Source: Marchantia polymorpha subsp. ruderalis (taxonomy: Eukaryota; Streptophyta; Marchantiopsida; Marchantiales; Marchantiaceae). From it: a DNA stretch of 64,000 bases. The stretch is from assembly GCA_037833965.1 (NCBI GenBank), contig AP031359.1, positions 4,026,001 through 4,090,000 on the forward strand, given 5' to 3'. Below the pieces are notes generated by a model. It was not told the origin of the DNA. It ran no database searches and worked only from the letters and a program-made list of their open reading frames with translations. The position numbers and the translations under genes are program-made. Positions 1 through 12,629 of this stretch are shown piece by piece; positions within the stretch are counted from its first letter, which is position 1, and every line of letters begins with the position of its first letter.

Positions 1-2525
1 TTCTTAAATGTAAATTTTTACAAAGTGCTGCTGATGCAGATTTACAAAAACAATTGAGACGGTAAATTTATTGTTGATGTTAATATTCTTTGCTAACGTA
101 TTGCTTTCTAAGTTTCAAATTTCTATATACCTTTTAGTGCTCAAATTTAGGATGGCGCTCATACATTAATATTTCATACACTTGTAAATTTTTAATGAGA
201 TACTTTTTAATTTAGAGATAATTTGTTATCGAATATTACAGTGTAAATTGTTTTGATTTTTTTTTGTTATATCCAACAATTGAATAATTGAAGCTTATTT
301 TTCACAAAATAGTTACTGCTTGCAATTTATTTATTTAAAAAATAAGAAAATATTAAATAAATTGAGTTAAAAAATTTTATTTACCAGAAGTATGTTAAGA
401 TTTTTGCATCACTTCTTAAATTTTTTTTAAAATTTTTCTTGGATCTTAGACAAAACTTTCATACTAAAATAATATTTCATTTTCAAAGAATATATATTTT
501 TCTTGAGATTACCTAGCTTTTTAGATTTTGCAATGCTGCGCATTGATATACATCATTTTGATATTGTATTTCTTAAATTGTTCTTTCATTTGCACATACA
601 AGAATGTTAACATATCTAACTTGGAAAATACAGGAATGAAAATGGTATATTTATATACATTTAGCCGTTTATACATTTTTTGACAATATTTTGTTATACA
701 ATTAGATATTTTTTAATAGATCACTTTATTTCATGTAATTTTATGGTGGTAAAAATTGTATTTTTTAAATGAATCCAGGCTATTCGTTGTAAAAGCCCGT
801 TTTACAATAATTCTTTAACTCTTAAATCGTCTTTGGCTTGATTTAACTTCATTTGTCATGCAATTAAAACTTCATAAAATCACGAAACTGTCATAAAATT
901 TTAATTTTCCATTATTTTTTTAATTCAAAATTGATTTGATGATATCACCAAGCGTTTAAAATAGATTGCAATTTCTAATTAATGATAACATATGTTTTAC
1001 TTTTTATATTTTGACATAAATCACAAATTATAATGACTTTTTCAATTAGTCTTCAAAAAGAAACTAGAAACGTTTGATTGTGTTGCAATACAATGTAGAT
1101 AGCATGTCTTTTTTTTTCAAATTTATCATGAAATGACCTCTTTTTTGTGCCATTTATCCCTTGGAGGCAAAAATGACTATTGTTTAATATTTGAAACAAA
1201 TTTAGACTTCTATACTTACTACATCTCTATAATGTTTTGAAAACATATGATCATTAAAGACTAAATGATGTACTTCAACTCATCAATAAAAAAAAAATTG
1301 ACATAGATAATAACTGATATAAAAATCGTTATACGCAAAATGCCAACATTGTACATGTTTAAACTTGTGAATTTGTTAAAAATTTATTCAGGTTTTGACA
1401 GATTTACAACAAGTTTAACATTAGTATGTTAAACTAATAAGTTTGTCACTATAAAAGGTACATGGCTAAAGCTTAGATTGACATAATCTAAAAATCTTCT
1501 CTAAGTAAAGCACTTGTGTTCACATGAACATAGTCTTACTACGATTCATCTTAGCAAGAGACTACTAAGGATAAATTACAAATAATGTTTGTATTGGTTT
1601 TGAATTTGCATTATGTTTTTATGGTAAAAAAAAGATATCACACTTGTTTTGTTTTTTATACTGCTTGTTGAAATCTTGCTCGCAAAATTACAATGTGTGT
1701 GTGTTTTCTAGTGGATGCTTTTTGTACGAGCATCTCAATCTTCGGCCGCTATGATTTTTAAAGCGCATATTACAAATGGTCAAGAAGTATTTTATTGGTT
1801 TTTTTAATCAATTTGAAGATATTTTTTGGATCAAAGATCAAGATTCATAATCAAAGCTTGATGTGTGGTATGATTTTTTTCTCAACTAAAGCAAATAGCC
1901 AGTTTTTCTTTTGAATTTTGGTGGATTTGATGTTTGAAGATGGAGGTCTAAAACAAATCAAAATTGCGTTTGAAGTTTAAGTTGCAGATTGCCTACAAGT
2001 CTTTAGTCTTGAAATTTTGTTAACAAGAGACCAATTTTTTCTTGTTGAAATCTAATGATGATTTATTTGTCCTTGAATTTGATAATTTTTTCGGCAAAAA
2101 TATGAGTTCCTTCATTTGTTCACACTTACGATCAAGTTAGAAAACAGTATCTTCTTGCAATCATAAAAATCCTCATCTTGAATAATTTGATGTCAGTCAT
2201 TGCTAGAGATTTGTGATTTTTAAAAGTTATTTTGATCCACTAGAAGTTGAGCTCTAGCCTTAAATCATGAGGTTTGAAGTAAAAAGTGTTTTAAAATTCT
2301 GCTGAAGGGATTTTCAGTTTCGAAAATTTGAAAAACGTATGAGTTGACATTGAAAGATTGATTTGTTTGATTGTGACTTTTGTATTTGATGTTGATTGTG
2401 TATTACAATATGAGTGATCTTGCTAGATTACATTCGAAACAGTTAATCATCAAAGAAAATCAAATTTGCTATTGTGCTTGAATTTTTTTATTGTTGAAAA
2501 TAGTATGAATTTAAAAATCAAAGAA
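1..2525. other. AT-rich tract without recognisable genes
   Basis: This stretch is strongly AT-rich with many T and A runs, and stops are frequent in all frames; no ORF of useful length is present. I see no retrotransposon domain, LTR terminus or RNA gene in it. Composition changes sharply at about 2530, where repeat-derived sequence begins. It could be old intergenic DNA or part of a long intron; the sequence does not decide. Confidence 0.6.
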
Positions 2526-2529
2526 GAAA

Positions 2530-2757
2530 ATACTATTGGAGAATTTCATAACAATAGGTCACATAGTTGATGCAGCGGTATCCTGAATTATTACCGAGGT
2601 CAACTATTCAAGCATATCAGCGAGCTTTGCCATCCTACATTACATTGTTGGGGACGCAAGACCTTGAGACAGTTGGTCCTATAGATCTAGTGATTGCCAA
2701 ATGGCCATGTCAAAGAAATATACATGCTAGTTGTGGAGAGAATAACAACAGTTAACC
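2530..2757 (+). pseudogene. Ancient fragment of a DNMT catalytic domain (motif IV region)
   Basis: The plus-strand reading from 2567 to 2755 aligns with the DNMT of the Family 1 retrotransposons in this window. It has the run RALPSYITLLGTQDLETVG, then IDLVIAKWPCQ, which contains the motif IV Pro-Cys-Gln, and it decays soon afterwards. Homology extends weakly about 40 bases left of the first Met. At the codon where both larger copies have an in-frame TGA, this fragment has CAA. It lies on the edge of the AT-rich tract, in the opposite orientation to the other copies, and is cut on the right by a Family 2 LTR fragment. It is much more diverged than the copies at 8.5 kb and 33 kb, so it is either an old insertion or a relic of the host gene that was captured. 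Confidence 0.65.
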
Positions 2758-4519
2758 CAATAAATTAACTAATGAAAAAGCTGCCCGAAAACAAAGCCTT
2801 GGGACTCTTTATTCCTAACTAACACTTGGAGACATCACTCGCTGAGATGTGAGCCTCCAACATGCGCGATGCCAGCCGACCCGGCAGTTACCATGCCCGC
2901 TGAGTTCCTATCTACTCCTATCCTATTCACAGCGGCTGACATTTCTAATTCTAAATTCTCTTTTGTCTCCTCCAAACCGGAGATGAACAAATTGAGCTTC
3001 CTACCTAATTGCCGCTACCCCGCGACACCGCTAGCTATCAGATCTGTCACTCAACGCTCCAGCTCACTCAATTTTATCCACTTCAGAGTTTGGAGCTCCC
3101 ACTTTACATAACCGCGAAGACATCAATCTACCTTCATGCACAACGTAGCATCCATCTGCCGTTCTAACTGCTGGACCGTCGCCTTTGTCTCCAGCAATTT
3201 TGCTTTGGTAGTGATCAATTACTCCTCAACTGCCGACAGTTGAGACCGCAATTTGCTACAATCTGCATTCAATCTCTTCCTACACTCTAACTCCAAAGAC
3301 CTAGCAGCTTTGCAATCCTCCAACTCTTTTGCCTTCAACGTCAATTCAGCATCGTGCAATTGATCGCGCGTCGCTAGAGTTGCCGTCAGGTCCTCAGCTC
3401 GCTTCAATTCTATCTCAAATCCCTTTCGGAACACTTTCATCTTGTCTTGAAGCTCCACTGCTACCTTCTGAACATTGCTGATGTCAATCCAAAGTCCCAC
3501 GTACTCGAGTTCTGCCTTTGTATGAAGGTCCTTTTCTGCTGCTTATCTCTCCCGAAGTTTGGCACACTCCACTCCTTCTGCCGAAGTTGCTTCTCCTGCT
3601 CTTGCAAGGTAGGCTTCACGGTCGCGCACTAAGATTTCAAGCTCGCCACTCTTCAACTACCTCCACAGATGCTGCCATCTTTGCTTGCGTCTTGCTACGC
3701 ACTACTTCTACGTAGGATCTTGCTATTGCTCGCTTGGCGTACTTCACCATCTTCCTATCCAAGTATCTAAGCAAGGGAATCACACGCTTGCTCAACATGT
3801 CTACAACAACCTGTCTGACTAACTTGGGTTCTTCAATCAAAGGCCCTTTGCCACAGTCCAAATCGACTGTACCCAAAGACACCTGACCCAAAAACATTGG
3901 CTGTTGCCCCACAACAGTCCTTCCCTTGTCCGCCACCACTCGATCTGTAAGTTCCTCCACCGAATTGGGCTCCATCGTCGTGTCTACTAACTCTGTGGGT
4001 ACCTCCAAATACTGCTTACTGAAGGAGTGTACATAGGTGGTTGCCACAAAGGCCAACGATCCTAACTCAAAGTCTCTACCTCTGTATCACCTCGTTCTTC
4101 TCCTTCCTCTAACGAGTCTTCCGCAGGCACTACTGAAGGTCTCCACTCTAAAGGCCATTCGTCTTCTGTTCCTGCTTCTTCCACCTCCATCGTGGCCCAC
4201 TCCTCCGAAGTTAACCGGCACAAGGATGCGGCTTCACTACACTCAGTGATGTCTTCTTCCTCAATCCGCGGACGTCGTGCCTTCATCTTACTACGAGCAC
4301 ACACATTTGCCGATCTCATCTTCATAGGAATTGGCCTTCGGGCTCACAACTCTACTCGTTGATCAATTAGCTCCAAAGTTGTGACTTGTTGGAATTTCCT
4401 CCTCTTTTTCAAGCATTCCTCGATCGCATCCTCCGATTTTTCGACTTTGGCCGAAGTCAATGCAAGCACAACGTTGACCTCCTCGCTGGCAACTCCCATT
4501 GTCCCTTCGTCGTCCGCAA
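2758..4519 (-). pseudogene. Family 2 LTR ORF, 3' half, interrupted by element A
   Basis: Minus-strand reading gives pieces of the LTR ORF seen many times in this window. They are an acidic linker (4325-4519), the conserved block around VIPLLRYLDRKMVKYA (about 3740-3790), and a coiled-coil C-terminal half (3219-3500). Downstream at 2785-2815 is the family's AATAAA plus CCTTGG signal. Frameshifts and stops separate the pieces. The ORF is cut at 4519/4520 by the end of Family 1 copy A, and its 3' untranslated part stops at 2757 against the DNMT scrap. The N-terminal domain is missing. The function is unknown. Confidence 0.7.
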
Positions 4520-4632
4520 TGTCGGACGATTCAGTATCGTTATACATCATACATCGTTGACATTCTCTACTCACTCACTCACACATACATACATAAGGAA
4601 CAAGAGTGTACACACACAAAGGTATCACCACT
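4520..4632 (-). repeat. Terminal repeat 'b' of Family 1, copy A
   Basis: This segment matches the 'b' repeats at 28611-28722 and 28979-29090 over its whole length, including the TACATCATACATCG block and the GGTATCAC end. On the minus strand it follows a purine tract (AGAGGGGCGAG), which would be the polypurine primer for plus-strand synthesis, and it ends in CCGACA. In this copy, unlike copy B, nothing of repeat 'a' follows: the flank is coding sequence of a Family 2 LTR ORF. Confidence 0.75.
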
Positions 4633-4769
4633 CGCCCCTCTAGCTAGCGGTCAGGTCCCTCTGAATTCTAGGTAGCCCTAGCTACAACTACATGTTATGC
4701 ACCTTCATGGGTGCGCGAACCAGTAGGCCGGGTGCTATGTCGCTCCATCATTAGTCGCCTATTTGCAAT

Positions 4770-5720
4770 TCATAACATGTGAAGATCAAGTCATTTACCC
4801 TCCGTATTGCATCGAGGACAAATCCATGGTCGAGTGGAACAACATCGATAGGTGGAGTCAGACACGACATGAGTCATCCTCTAGACCACCTATCACACAC
4901 CAACATATTGGCCGCCCGATTAGTTGACCCACATAACATGCACCTCAAGCCGGCACGTACAATCGCCAAGCTTGGATCCATAGTACCATCCACGTTTGGG
5001 AGGTGGCATGGCGCACAGTTGCAAGTTTGGATCTCGACCGTACAATAGAAAATATGGTGAGAATGAAGCCAAAGATGCTTGACAAGTGAATTGGTATCCC
5101 ATGGCCAGCCATGGTACCTGAATATCCCAGTCTCTAAGATGCCCCTTCTATAGGCCATACTTGCGCAACGTTCTCTTCACCGTCTGTACAACACGTTCAG
5201 CCAAACCATCCGCCTCTAGATGACCTCAAGACTTGGTCCGGTGATCAATCAACATCTTGTCTCATAATCTAAAACTCACCCTGAAACTCTGTCCCTTGAT
5301 CGGTCAACACCTAAGTTGGTGCACCAAAGTGACTAAGCACACTGTCAAGGAAAGCATACGCTACTCCCTCACTCGCCTTGTCAGGTAATGCCACCAACTC
5401 AATTCACTTGGAGAAATGCTCCACCATCACCAACACATATCAATGATGTCGTACAGTCAAAGGTAGTTTTCCAGCAAAGTCCAAAGTCTAAACTCCAACG
5501 ATGACCCAATCCCATGATAGATAAGGGATGTAACTCTGGTGTCGGGACATTGAACAATGCCATCACTCGATCATAATCCATGCAACGTGATACAAACTGC
5601 TGTACCTGCGTATGCATACCACGCCACCAATACTGATCAAGGAGTAAGCTGTATGTACGTTTCACTCCAAAATGTCCCAACTCCTCATGAGCATGCCTCA
5701 CAATGCACGCTCTCTGAGCT
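4770..5720 (-). pseudogene. Integrase with C-terminal PHD finger, copy A
   Basis: The N-terminal HHCC zinc domain is recognisable near 5700 (HAHEELGHFGVKRTYSLL, then a pair reduced to C-x2-Y). The core is fragmented. Relative to copy B about 390 bases are missing between the YGRDP motif and the NVDGTMD linker near 5010-5030. The PHD finger follows: CMLC and VCDRW at 4890-4943, and, after a frameshift, WICPRC at 4807-4827. The last pair is the canonical W-x-C-P-x-C, which shows that the ancestral domain had a complete final zinc pair. A stop replaces the Trp next to the zinc-binding His, and that His is itself changed. It cannot encode a functional protein. Confidence 0.75.
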
Positions 5721-5989
5721 AGATACGGTACTACTCGTACCCTACCGTCCTTTCACACTCGGAGAACATGTGATCCCTCCAATCAGTATCTCTTCGCTTG
5801 TTAGAGAACACGATCTCGCTCCTTGGCATCCACAATGTCCGACACCAACTGATTTGTAGGAACGTCAACATCAACGCATCAACGTGAACATCACGCTAAT
5901 CTATACTACCATCCTCAACCTCAGAATCTGAAGATTGACTATCCACTCTTTGACTAGAGTAAGATGTCAAGTGGTTCTCCTTGTTAGAG

Positions 5990-7590
5990 GCTCCACGTTA
6001 CCAACACATGAAGGCAGATGCATGCCAATTGGGCATCATCTCCTCATCAACCTCACCATGCCATCTAGCTCCAATGTCATCCTCTTGGCTAGTGCATGGG
6101 TTCCGACTGAAACCATTGGCCTCCAGGTTTGCAACTCCAGGTCTATACACCACCTGAAAGTTGTACTCCTGTAAGATGAGAGCCCATTGTGCAAGCTTCA
6201 CAATGAGCTTGTTGGACTCCATCAACCACTTAAGCGGCTGATGATCAGTAACAAGGGTAAACTGCGTAACACTTGAAGTGTGCCACATCTCACACCGCTG
6301 CCAAACACTCTCTGCCAACACACCTCCCTCAACGAACTATACCTCAACTCCGCAACATTGTTTGAAGGATTAGCATACGCAATCACAAACTCCTTACCCT
6401 CATCATCACGCTGTGTCAACATCGCTTCAAGTTCCAACATACTCCAATCAATGTGTAACTGGTATGAACGACCTCTGATAGGTCTCCTCAAGATGGGAGT
6501 GGCCACCAACCTGGCCTTGAGCTCAAAAAAAACCCTCTGCTGTTCATCTTCCCATTGCTACTCTTGATTTGACTTCAGCAACTGGTTTAAAGGCTTGGCT
6601 ATAGCACTGAACCCCTTCACATACCTCTGGTAATAGTTCGCCAAAACCATGATTTCACGAACTCTACTCACATCTGTCGGACAAGGATTGCATGCAATAG
6701 CCTCCACCTTTGCTTGTTGAACTCCCAAACCACCTGGCTAGATCACATGACCCAAGTACTCAATCTTCCCATGGAAGAACTTACACTTTCTAGGATGTAA
6801 TCGCAAACCATAAGCCCTCAACCGCTCAAGCACAATCTGCAAATGCAACCGCTCAAGCACAATCTGCAAATGTATCTGATGTTGCTCCACCGTGTTGCTA
6901 AACACCAAGATATCATCAATGTAACATCTGACAAAATCCAGCCCCACTAAGATCCTATCCATAACTCTCTGGAACTTGGTAGGAGCATTCTTCAACCCAA
7001 AGGATAAGAATCGCCACTCATACAAGCAATCCTTGCCTTGAGAGTTGACGCTCCAAAACGCTGTCTTGGCCTTGTCCTACTTCCAAATTGGCAACTGATA
7101 GTATTCTGCCCAAAAAACCAAAGTACCAAAAATCCTCACATGTCCCATCACATTAAAGATCTCCTCAAGTGTAGGCATGGCATAATTATCAAACTTCGTC
7201 TGCCGATTGATAGGACGGTAGTCTCCACACATCCGTCTATTTGTGTAGTTGCCATGTACATCCTCCTTCACCGACATGACTGTGCCTGACGCATACTCAT
7301 CATGCGACAATTCTACTAACCCAGCCTCAACGTCCGACTCCGAATCAAGTTCCTTTCCATATCACTATATTGATAGGGACGACGAAAGATTGGCGTATCA
7401 CTAGTCAACTCTATTAGTATGCCGAGTCCAATCAACTCATCCAGCTCCTTCATATTGAAGGCAAAACAACTCCTATAGTCTCGTAGGAATTGTGTCAACC
7501 GTCGCCTCTCCTCTCATGTGATATGGGAACCAATCAATGGCTCCAAGTGCTCCTTTATAGACACACTAGAGGGAGGGAATACTGTCAATG
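5990..7590 (-). pseudogene. Reverse transcriptase and RNase H, copy A
   Basis: The RT fingers and palm are seen at 7500-6738: RRMCGDYRPINRQTKFDNYA, FGLKNAPTKFQRVMDRIL and the catalytic RCYIDDILVFS (YIDD intact). The thumb is followed by RNase H pieces near 6510-6000 (TDHQPLKWLMES and RPGVANLEANGFSRNP). The ancestral polyprotein frame is interrupted by stops (for example in HIT-stop-EERRR near 7510) and frameshifts. A 27-base tandem duplication at 6819-6872 repeats the LHLQIVLER segment in the thumb. Confidence 0.8.
6819..6872. repeat. 27-bp tandem duplication inside RT, copy A
   Basis: Two adjacent identical 27-base units start at 6819 and 6846. They duplicate nine residues in the RT thumb. 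Copy B has one unit at the same place. The duplication is in frame and is probably a replication slip specific to this copy. Confidence 0.85.
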
Positions 7591-7597
7591 ATTGCTA
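7589..7597 (-). promoter_or_regulatory. Candidate stop-readthrough site UAG CAA UCA, copy A
   Basis: On the minus strand the codons at the DNMT-RT junction are TAG CAA TCA in the polyprotein frame. This fits UAG-CAR-YYA, the established context for tobamovirus-type leaky termination. Copy B has TAG CAA CCA at the same position. Flanking codons differ between the copies, but the stop and the six bases after it keep the consensus. Confidence 0.5.
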
Positions 7598-8875
7598 CGC
7601 CACATCCTTCAAAGAAGGGTTCTTCGTACCCTCCTTCGTAGCCACCTCCACATGAAAAACATCTCCAACTGCATGGGCTGAAACTCTAGCAGTCCTCTCG
7701 TCACGTCCCATGAACTTCAAGGATGACAAATATCTTGCCTGTCGTTCCCAGCCATTGCCACCACCATCCCAGTAGGCAATGAGCTAACAAGTGGTGTAGC
7801 AAACACCAAATGAACGCGTTGACGGCGTTGCACGGCCAAACCCAAGCTCACAATCCACGTCAGGCAGTTCATGTGCATACCCTAACTCTAAACGCGACAA
7901 TGGAACGCCTCTGAAATTGAAGAAGCTGCAGTCACACCAGTCATAAATTTCATTGCACGCTCTTTCTTATCACTATTGGGCTCCACCAATTGATGTACTG
8001 TAGAATCCTAGAGTATCCAAGGTCCACCATCACGATATGCATGTGATGTCGGATAACTAACCAATGTAGGTAAAGCCATCCGAGGCTGACCTACGCAATT
8101 CACCAACGCCATAAATGACCTGTCAATAACTCTCATCATTTGAGAATATCAAGAAAAATAAAAATATCCAAGATCATGTCAACGGTGAGTGTAGGATCAC
8201 GATGCACAAAATCATAAGCATGACGCAATATTTCTTGTGGCAAAAGGTTGGTCCACCATAACTGTGCACAATGAGCACGTGATCCAACCTTTGCAGCATC
8301 CAACAATAAGGTTGATCCAATCTATGCTCTGACCTCATGGATACTCGTCATCAATTGGTGTCGAGTGTCACCCAACAATGGCACATTCTCTAGAATGTAT
8401 GTTGGAGAATGTGTCTGCTGCACTTGGAGATGATGTAACATTTGCAACATCTTCCAAAACATCCGAGATCTAGGGTCATGCAACCTTGCTCCATGACTAG
8501 CACGTGTGACCCCCTAACATGGCCATCCCGCAATCACCAAATTAATATGACCAACTCGATTGAGGTCTGGCGCCCCCAACAATGAAATGTCTGAAGGCAA
8601 CGCCTTCTGGTATCCTCAAACAGCTGATCGTGACAACAATGAAGGAAAACGCTGCATCAATTGTGCAATATGTCATGAAGAAACTCGACGTGCAGTCTCA
8701 TCCTTTTCCACATACAAGTATCTCCGTACAAGAATACCTAACTGCAACACTACAGCCAAACCTATGTTGATCTCACCAAAAAGATCCAACAAACAAACAC
8801 CCTTTAGGGAATACGCCCATACAATTGGAGTAGTAACCAAGGGGGATAGGACCACAAACTCGCCGATCATCTAAA
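7598..8875 (-). pseudogene. Retrotransposon-borne C5-DNMT, copy A
   Basis: Readable pieces are motif I (VCLLDLFGEINIGLAVV, 8780-8830), the segment YLYVEKDETARRVSS, motif IV near 8518-8530 reading WPC-stop, and the motif IX/X region near 7905-7960 (MKFMTGVTAAS). The codon after the catalytic Cys is TAG where copy B has CAG. An in-frame TGA at 8616-8618 is shared with copy B. Here the N-terminal part stays in one frame, which shows that the motif I frameshift in copy B is private. The domain sits between protease and RT. It is inactive as it stands. Confidence 0.8.
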
Positions 8876-11770
8876 GCCTTCTCTGCCTCTGTTGGTAAAG
8901 AGGCCTCACTCCAAGCCTTCTTCACCAACCTATCAGCCTCTTGCTGTAATGCATGGCAAAAACTCTAGAATGGAACATCCAAAGATGAAGACACCGCCAA
9001 TGCGAAGCTCACAATCTCCTCCACATCCTCATAGACTTGGGTGTCGTTGGTTGACATGTTTCCCTCCAACAAGTCATCAACCCATGTAAGCAATCCGCTA
9101 AAACCCGCAACGGATGCCAAGACTGCAAGACAAGATCCAAGAGGTCGAGCTCTTGAATTAAATCTCACATGCATCTTGCTCATACGTCCATTGCCGGACT
9201 GCCAAATATGACGATAGGCAATGATCTCTGTCCAATAATCCATTCAAAATATAACATCTAACACGGCTCCATTAACAAGCATATCATATGACTCTGCTGA
9301 TGTAACCATCGCACGAACTTCAAACTATGAGCAATCTTGAGCATGATCATGCCTCAACTGCATTGTCTCATAAAGTAAAACCGGTAGGTTTTACTTTATG
9401 AGACAATGGCCAACAAGTGATGTGTGAATCTAGAATGGCCAACAATTCAAATCGGGCCTCCAAACTTCCAAACTAATGCAGGTTGTCTTGCCCAACATCA
9501 AGGGCTATGCACCAGAATAAAGCAAAAATTTGGCTGGTACATACACATGTTTGGTAGAACTCACCAAGCAAAGTAAACCACTCCGGTTGTCCATCATACA
9601 CACACTAGGGACAATCCTTTCACAATCAATGGCTGATCGGGCTGGTAAGAACTCCATCCTTGCCGCTCCGCCTGCCAAGTCGACTCATCACTCAATGTAG
9701 TCGTGAAGGATTGCTCCTCAGCAGAAGCCTCTCATATCCCGGCACTCGTAGCAATGATCCTCCCACGTTCACACAACATGGCTGCTAAACAAAATACACT
9801 GGCCAAGTCAATCCTAGAATCTATCAGCTTCGTAGCTGAAAATAGTGGAGATCTCATCACTTAAGTAGCCATTCGCATCACTGCACTAGATGGTGTGTCC
9901 GTATCCACAACATGTGACGTAGATGTCTCAATTCTTCCAAAGGATCTCTAGGTGGTGAAGGTCTCATGGATGAAGTCCTACTCACCTCAGACAACAAAAA
10001 CGACTGGGAAAGTCAAGCCTGTCGTTCATCCTCACCCCGCGTGGCTTTGAAGCGCGAGCACCACCTCTAGTCACTACAACTAATGCCTTCATTTGTGCTG
10101 CTCTCTCCAAATAGGAGAAATCTTCTACCTTGTAAGATGTGGAAGTGCTCGCCCCAATACTTGCCATAGTAGCAAGCCTCTACTCCAACTGCTCAATTTG
10201 AGCAGCCATAGACCTCTTTGTGGCTGAAGTAGCACTCGCTGCGGTGCGTTCAATTGCATTGACACCTCTATCACCTCTAGCACCACGGCCACCTCGGCCT
10301 TGTGGAGCATCATCGCCACGACCTCTACCACCAGATGTCAACTCTGGATGGAGGTCAAAGCACCGATCTTGAGGATGACCTGCTTGATCACAATTGTCAC
10401 ACAACCTGTGATGACTGAGGTCTAGCATGTGAACTCCATCCTCTGACCTCCTGGATACAATCCCTCCGCAGATGATCACCTTCACATGTCCAACATGCTG
10501 GTCCCTGCTGTTGACTAGCAAATGACGGCCTTGGTGCACGTGTCCTTGTCTCTCTAGGAGCTGACTAATGTTGTGTCTCCGCTCCACGACCCCCACTACT
10601 ACTAACATCAATGGGTCAGGACTGTGTTGTGCTCTACGGGACACAAGAGGTAGTGGTTGTATCTCTAACGAATGAAGATGTCACCACTCTCTTCTCCACT
10701 ATGTTAAGCTCAATCTTTTTAGAAAGAGCAAACACATAGACTAATGTGGGTGACGAATCGCTCAAGAGAGTAGCATCACGAACTCTCTGCCGCAACTCTT
10801 TGTCCAGAATCTTGTTCCAATATTGAACAACCTATGCCTCAGTCACACCGTGAGTAACTGAGATAAAAAATTGCATACGAGTGTATGCCTCCCGAAGACT
10901 CTCACCAGTCTTTCGCTCAAACTCTTGGAGACTGCTCAACTTCTCCGTCTTCATCCCTTGATAGTTCTTCCTCAACCTCTCGAAGAACTCAGGAATGGAG
11001 CTAAGCAAAGGTACGCCACTAACAGTTTCACTCATGCTGCCACTAGCAATGCCAACAAGACCGCTGCTGCACCAACTGCTCCACTAGTACCCTCGATGAT
11101 GCTACCACTCGCAGCTCCACTAGTACCAACACCACCCTGGGTAATAGACATGTAGTTTAGAGACCAATAACGCCTCTATGCGTCAATCTCCACAACATAC
11201 TCTCTCCCAAACTCGTGATAGTCATCCATGAGAGGCCCCTCAAGATGCTGAAACAACTCCTTTCATGCAAAGAAAGATGTAAACAACGTGGGGTTACACA
11301 AAAACTGCATATCACATCACGTATCAAACTCCTGAATGAAATCATCCAATTCAATGGTGCTCACAACATTAGAGTACCGCCGCGGGCCCTTCATGGCCCC
11401 GTACATCCCGTCCATGTCCTAAATCAACAAGTTTGGAACACTAGACAATATCACCACAGAAGATTTGATATCTGCAACACCTTGCTCCTCCGCAACATCT
11501 GATGAGATAGGTAGAGATAGCTTATATCTCAATCCATTCCGCGTAAATCTCCCACGGTCCTCGACTAGACCATCAAACTGCTCCGTGACGATCAAATCAT
11601 CAACAGGCACCATTGCCAAATCTCCACCTGACCCTGTTCCCGCACCAACCTACTCTAGCCCTACTAGCTATGGATATGTGCAACCTAACCTGTCATCACC
11701 GCAAGAAGAATCTCACGGTCCATCCATCTTTGTTTCTCTCACTCCAATCTCACCGTGAGAGAAACAAAGA
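8876..11770 (-). pseudogene. Gag, CCHC knuckles and protease, copy A
   Basis: Gag pieces include the block LSSIPEFFERLRKNYQGM and a nearby stretch on QEFERKTGESLREAYTRMQF (10832-11035). The second CCHC knuckle, CDNCDQAGHPQDRC, lies at about 10355-10400, followed by an RG-rich basic tail. The protease region at about 9.5-9.2 kb is badly broken: the LDSG loop is not readable, and a perfect 22-base inverted repeat replaces part of it. The segment that links protease to DNMT reads YWTEIIAYRHIWQSGNGRMS at 9165-9243. Many stops and indels are present. Confidence 0.75.
9361..9408. repeat. Perfect 22-bp inverted repeat with 4-base loop
   Basis: The left arm 9361-9382 and right arm 9387-9408 are exact reverse complements, separated by GGTA. 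The homologous region of copy B has no palindrome, so the hairpin arose in copy A after divergence. Template switching during DNA synthesis is the simplest origin. Confidence 0.95.
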
Positions 11771-12629
11771 TAGGCCGGCCAGTGATCAAGTCCAGTCGCA
11801 CTATCGATATCACACATGAGTAAAACTATTCCAGAAACCAACGTCAACCCATACACGGGCGTGCATCAAGAAGAAAGACTGGAAAGTATCCAAACACAAG
11901 CAAATAGCTAGAAACAACTCTCTAGCCTAAATGAAACACAACACAAAATAAGACAACACACACAGGACATCGCATTGCATTGCATCACAATTTGATCTCC
12001 ATCGTCCGCTATCACCTTCCGCCTCCAGCGCCTACAATGTCACCTCTTCCACCAAGTTGCAAAGAAAATCTTCATGCCGGGTTGTCACACTCCAATTTTG
12101 TAATAACCAACATATACCAAAATGGAGCATAATGGTACAGATTTGTTCCCACGGAGACAGATGCAACACCAAGAGTCACAATTTGTCACTGATTAACAGT
12201 CTATTGATGAATTTTACGTCTTAGGCACATGTCATTCCCAAAAGACACTACTCAATTACGGCCAAAGGCCCAAAGAGCAGAGTATAATCACACTCATAAC
12301 CTGAAACTTCTCCAATCGACACCTGTGGAAATTGTCTTCAACCCCACACTCAGATTTCAACGGGGAAACTTCCCAGAATTTCATATTCCCGACTTACTGA
12401 CCCGAATACCCAGACCCGAATTTGCTTAAATCTAGAAGAGCTCCTGGCTACTTAGAACATTCAAGCTGGTTACTCACAACTCTCAATGTGGTAGCTTTCA
12501 CAAACAAGAGCCCATTGTGCTCAAGGGCAGGATCACACACCAGCGCATAGAGACATAGCGGATACAGATTGACAGTCAAGACAAGCCAATTGACAAAAAA
12601 AGCCCCCAAGGAAAGAGCCTTGGGCCTTT

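Larger units (their letters stand above)
4520..12098 (-). mobile_element. Family 1 DNMT-PHD Ty3/gypsy retrotransposon, copy A (decayed)
   Basis: Read on the minus strand this is the same element as 28611-38860: gag (about 11.6-10.0 kb), protease (about 9.9-9.2 kb), DNMT (about 8.87-7.6 kb), RT/RNase H (about 7.5-6.0 kb), integrase (about 5.7-5.1 kb) and PHD finger (about 4.94-4.81 kb). All domains are broken by stops and small indels, so it is older than copy B. Its 3' end stops at 4520 with TGTC, inside a Family 2 LTR ORF. Its 5' leader is cut at 12098, where a Family 2 LTR begins. No second terminal repeat is visible at the 5' end. Confidence 0.85.
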
